Positions 63,797 through 64,000 of a stretch of DNA of 64,000 nt are shown one piece after another. Within the stretch, counting starts at the first letter, position 1; each line of letters begins with the position of its first letter. The stretch comes from JAGPUQ01 sp050179115 (lineage in GTDB: Bacteria > Pseudomonadota > Gammaproteobacteria > Pseudomonadales > Porticoccaceae), in the NCBI GenBank assembly GCA_050179115.1, contig JBFXFL010000006.1, forward strand, positions 20,824-84,823, read 5' to 3'. The translations under genes were made by a program, and so were the position numbers. The notes below the pieces were generated by a model. It saw only the letters and a list, made by a program, of their open reading frames with translations. It was not told where the DNA came from and did no database searches.

Positions 63797-64000
63797 TGAA
63801 TCGCCCCGGGGATTGCGGAGGCTGTTTGGTTCAAGTCAGGCTGCTATTGCGGCCTGACGGTTAAGTTGCGTGTAGTAGTTTGCCTCAGCTTCTGCCGGAG
63901 GGATATGACCCAACGGCCCCATCAAGCGCTGGTGGTTAAACCAGGAGACCCATTCCGGATGCATCAGCACTACAACTCTCAGCGCTCACCAACCCTGTGG
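63797..64000 (-). mobile_element. IS3-family element, 3' end with broken orfB
   Basis: The reverse strand encodes HPEWVSWFNHQRLMGPLGHI then PPAEAEANYYTQLNRQ and AAIAA before the stop (63836-63838). This is the C-terminus of an IS3-type integrase-core transposase (WVxWFNxxRLxxxLGxxPPxEAExxYY). Reading upstream in frame, a TGA occurs at 63986-63988, aligned with a position that is normally an Arg or Lys codon a little before the EWVSWFN motif, so the gene appears inactivated. TGAATCGCCCCGGG at 63797 looks like an IS3-type terminal repeat. The element runs off the window. Confidence 0.75.

Overview
The window is a high-GC gammaproteobacterial chromosome segment, probably a draft or metagenome assembly because it carries a 100-N scaffold gap at 36581-36680. 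Several gene orders match the Pseudomonas/Chromatiales-type backbone: rpoZ-spoT-ridA, argH | algZ-algR-hemC-hemD-hemX-hemY, nudE-cysQ opposite yrfG-hslR-hslO-pckA, ponA (mrcA) opposite pilMNOPQ-aroK-aroB-hemE, and psd-rsgA opposite orn. No rRNA, tRNA or CRISPR array was seen.

Layout. 1-5.8 kb: RNA polymerase omega, (p)ppGpp synthetase/hydrolase, RidA, a FrnE-like DsbA protein, then a luciferase-type monooxygenase translationally coupled to an alpha/beta hydrolase. 5.8-6.3 kb holds what looks like a frameshifted gene relic. 6.3-15.3 kb: argH facing away from the AlgZ/AlgR two-component pair and a telescoped haem operon, then PEP carboxykinase. 15.4-18.9 kb: Hsp33, Hsp15, HAD nucleotidase, NudE and CysQ. 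18.9-29.2 kb: PBP1A, the type IV pilus assembly operon, shikimate genes and hemE. 29.4-36.2 kb: a degenerate HD-GYP protein, phosphatidylserine decarboxylase, RsgA, oligoribonuclease, an acyl-CoA dehydrogenase, a fatty acid desaturase and a peroxiredoxin.

The second half is more accessory. 36.4-41.4 kb carries two LTA-synthase-like membrane sulfatase-fold proteins with a PAP2 phosphatase coupled between them. The scaffold gap has joined the second of these to the tail of an unrelated TIGR03084-type protein. 42.0-47.0 kb is a YhiI-RbbA-YhhJ-type export/ABC operon. 47.1-51.7 kb is an envelope-stress group: a phospholipase D/cardiolipin synthase-like lipoprotein coupled to an unknown secreted protein, a three-BON protein, a YSC84/SYLF protein and CsbD. 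51.7-52.5 kb holds probable transposase debris. 52.5-56 kb has ExbB/ExbD without TonB, a YqhA-type membrane protein and an L,D-transpeptidase lipoprotein with a SPOR domain.

56-63.7 kb looks like a stress island: a P-type cation ATPase, a stand-alone divergent GroEL without GroES, an Hsp20 with a perfect FNR/Anr-type palindrome upstream, a small membrane protein, and a LemA-TPM-TPM trio. The window ends in a broken IS3-family transposase. The findings I rate highest are this island with its likely oxygen-responsive site, the coupled LTA-synthase/PAP2 cassette, and the HD-GYP protein whose HD pair reads KD.
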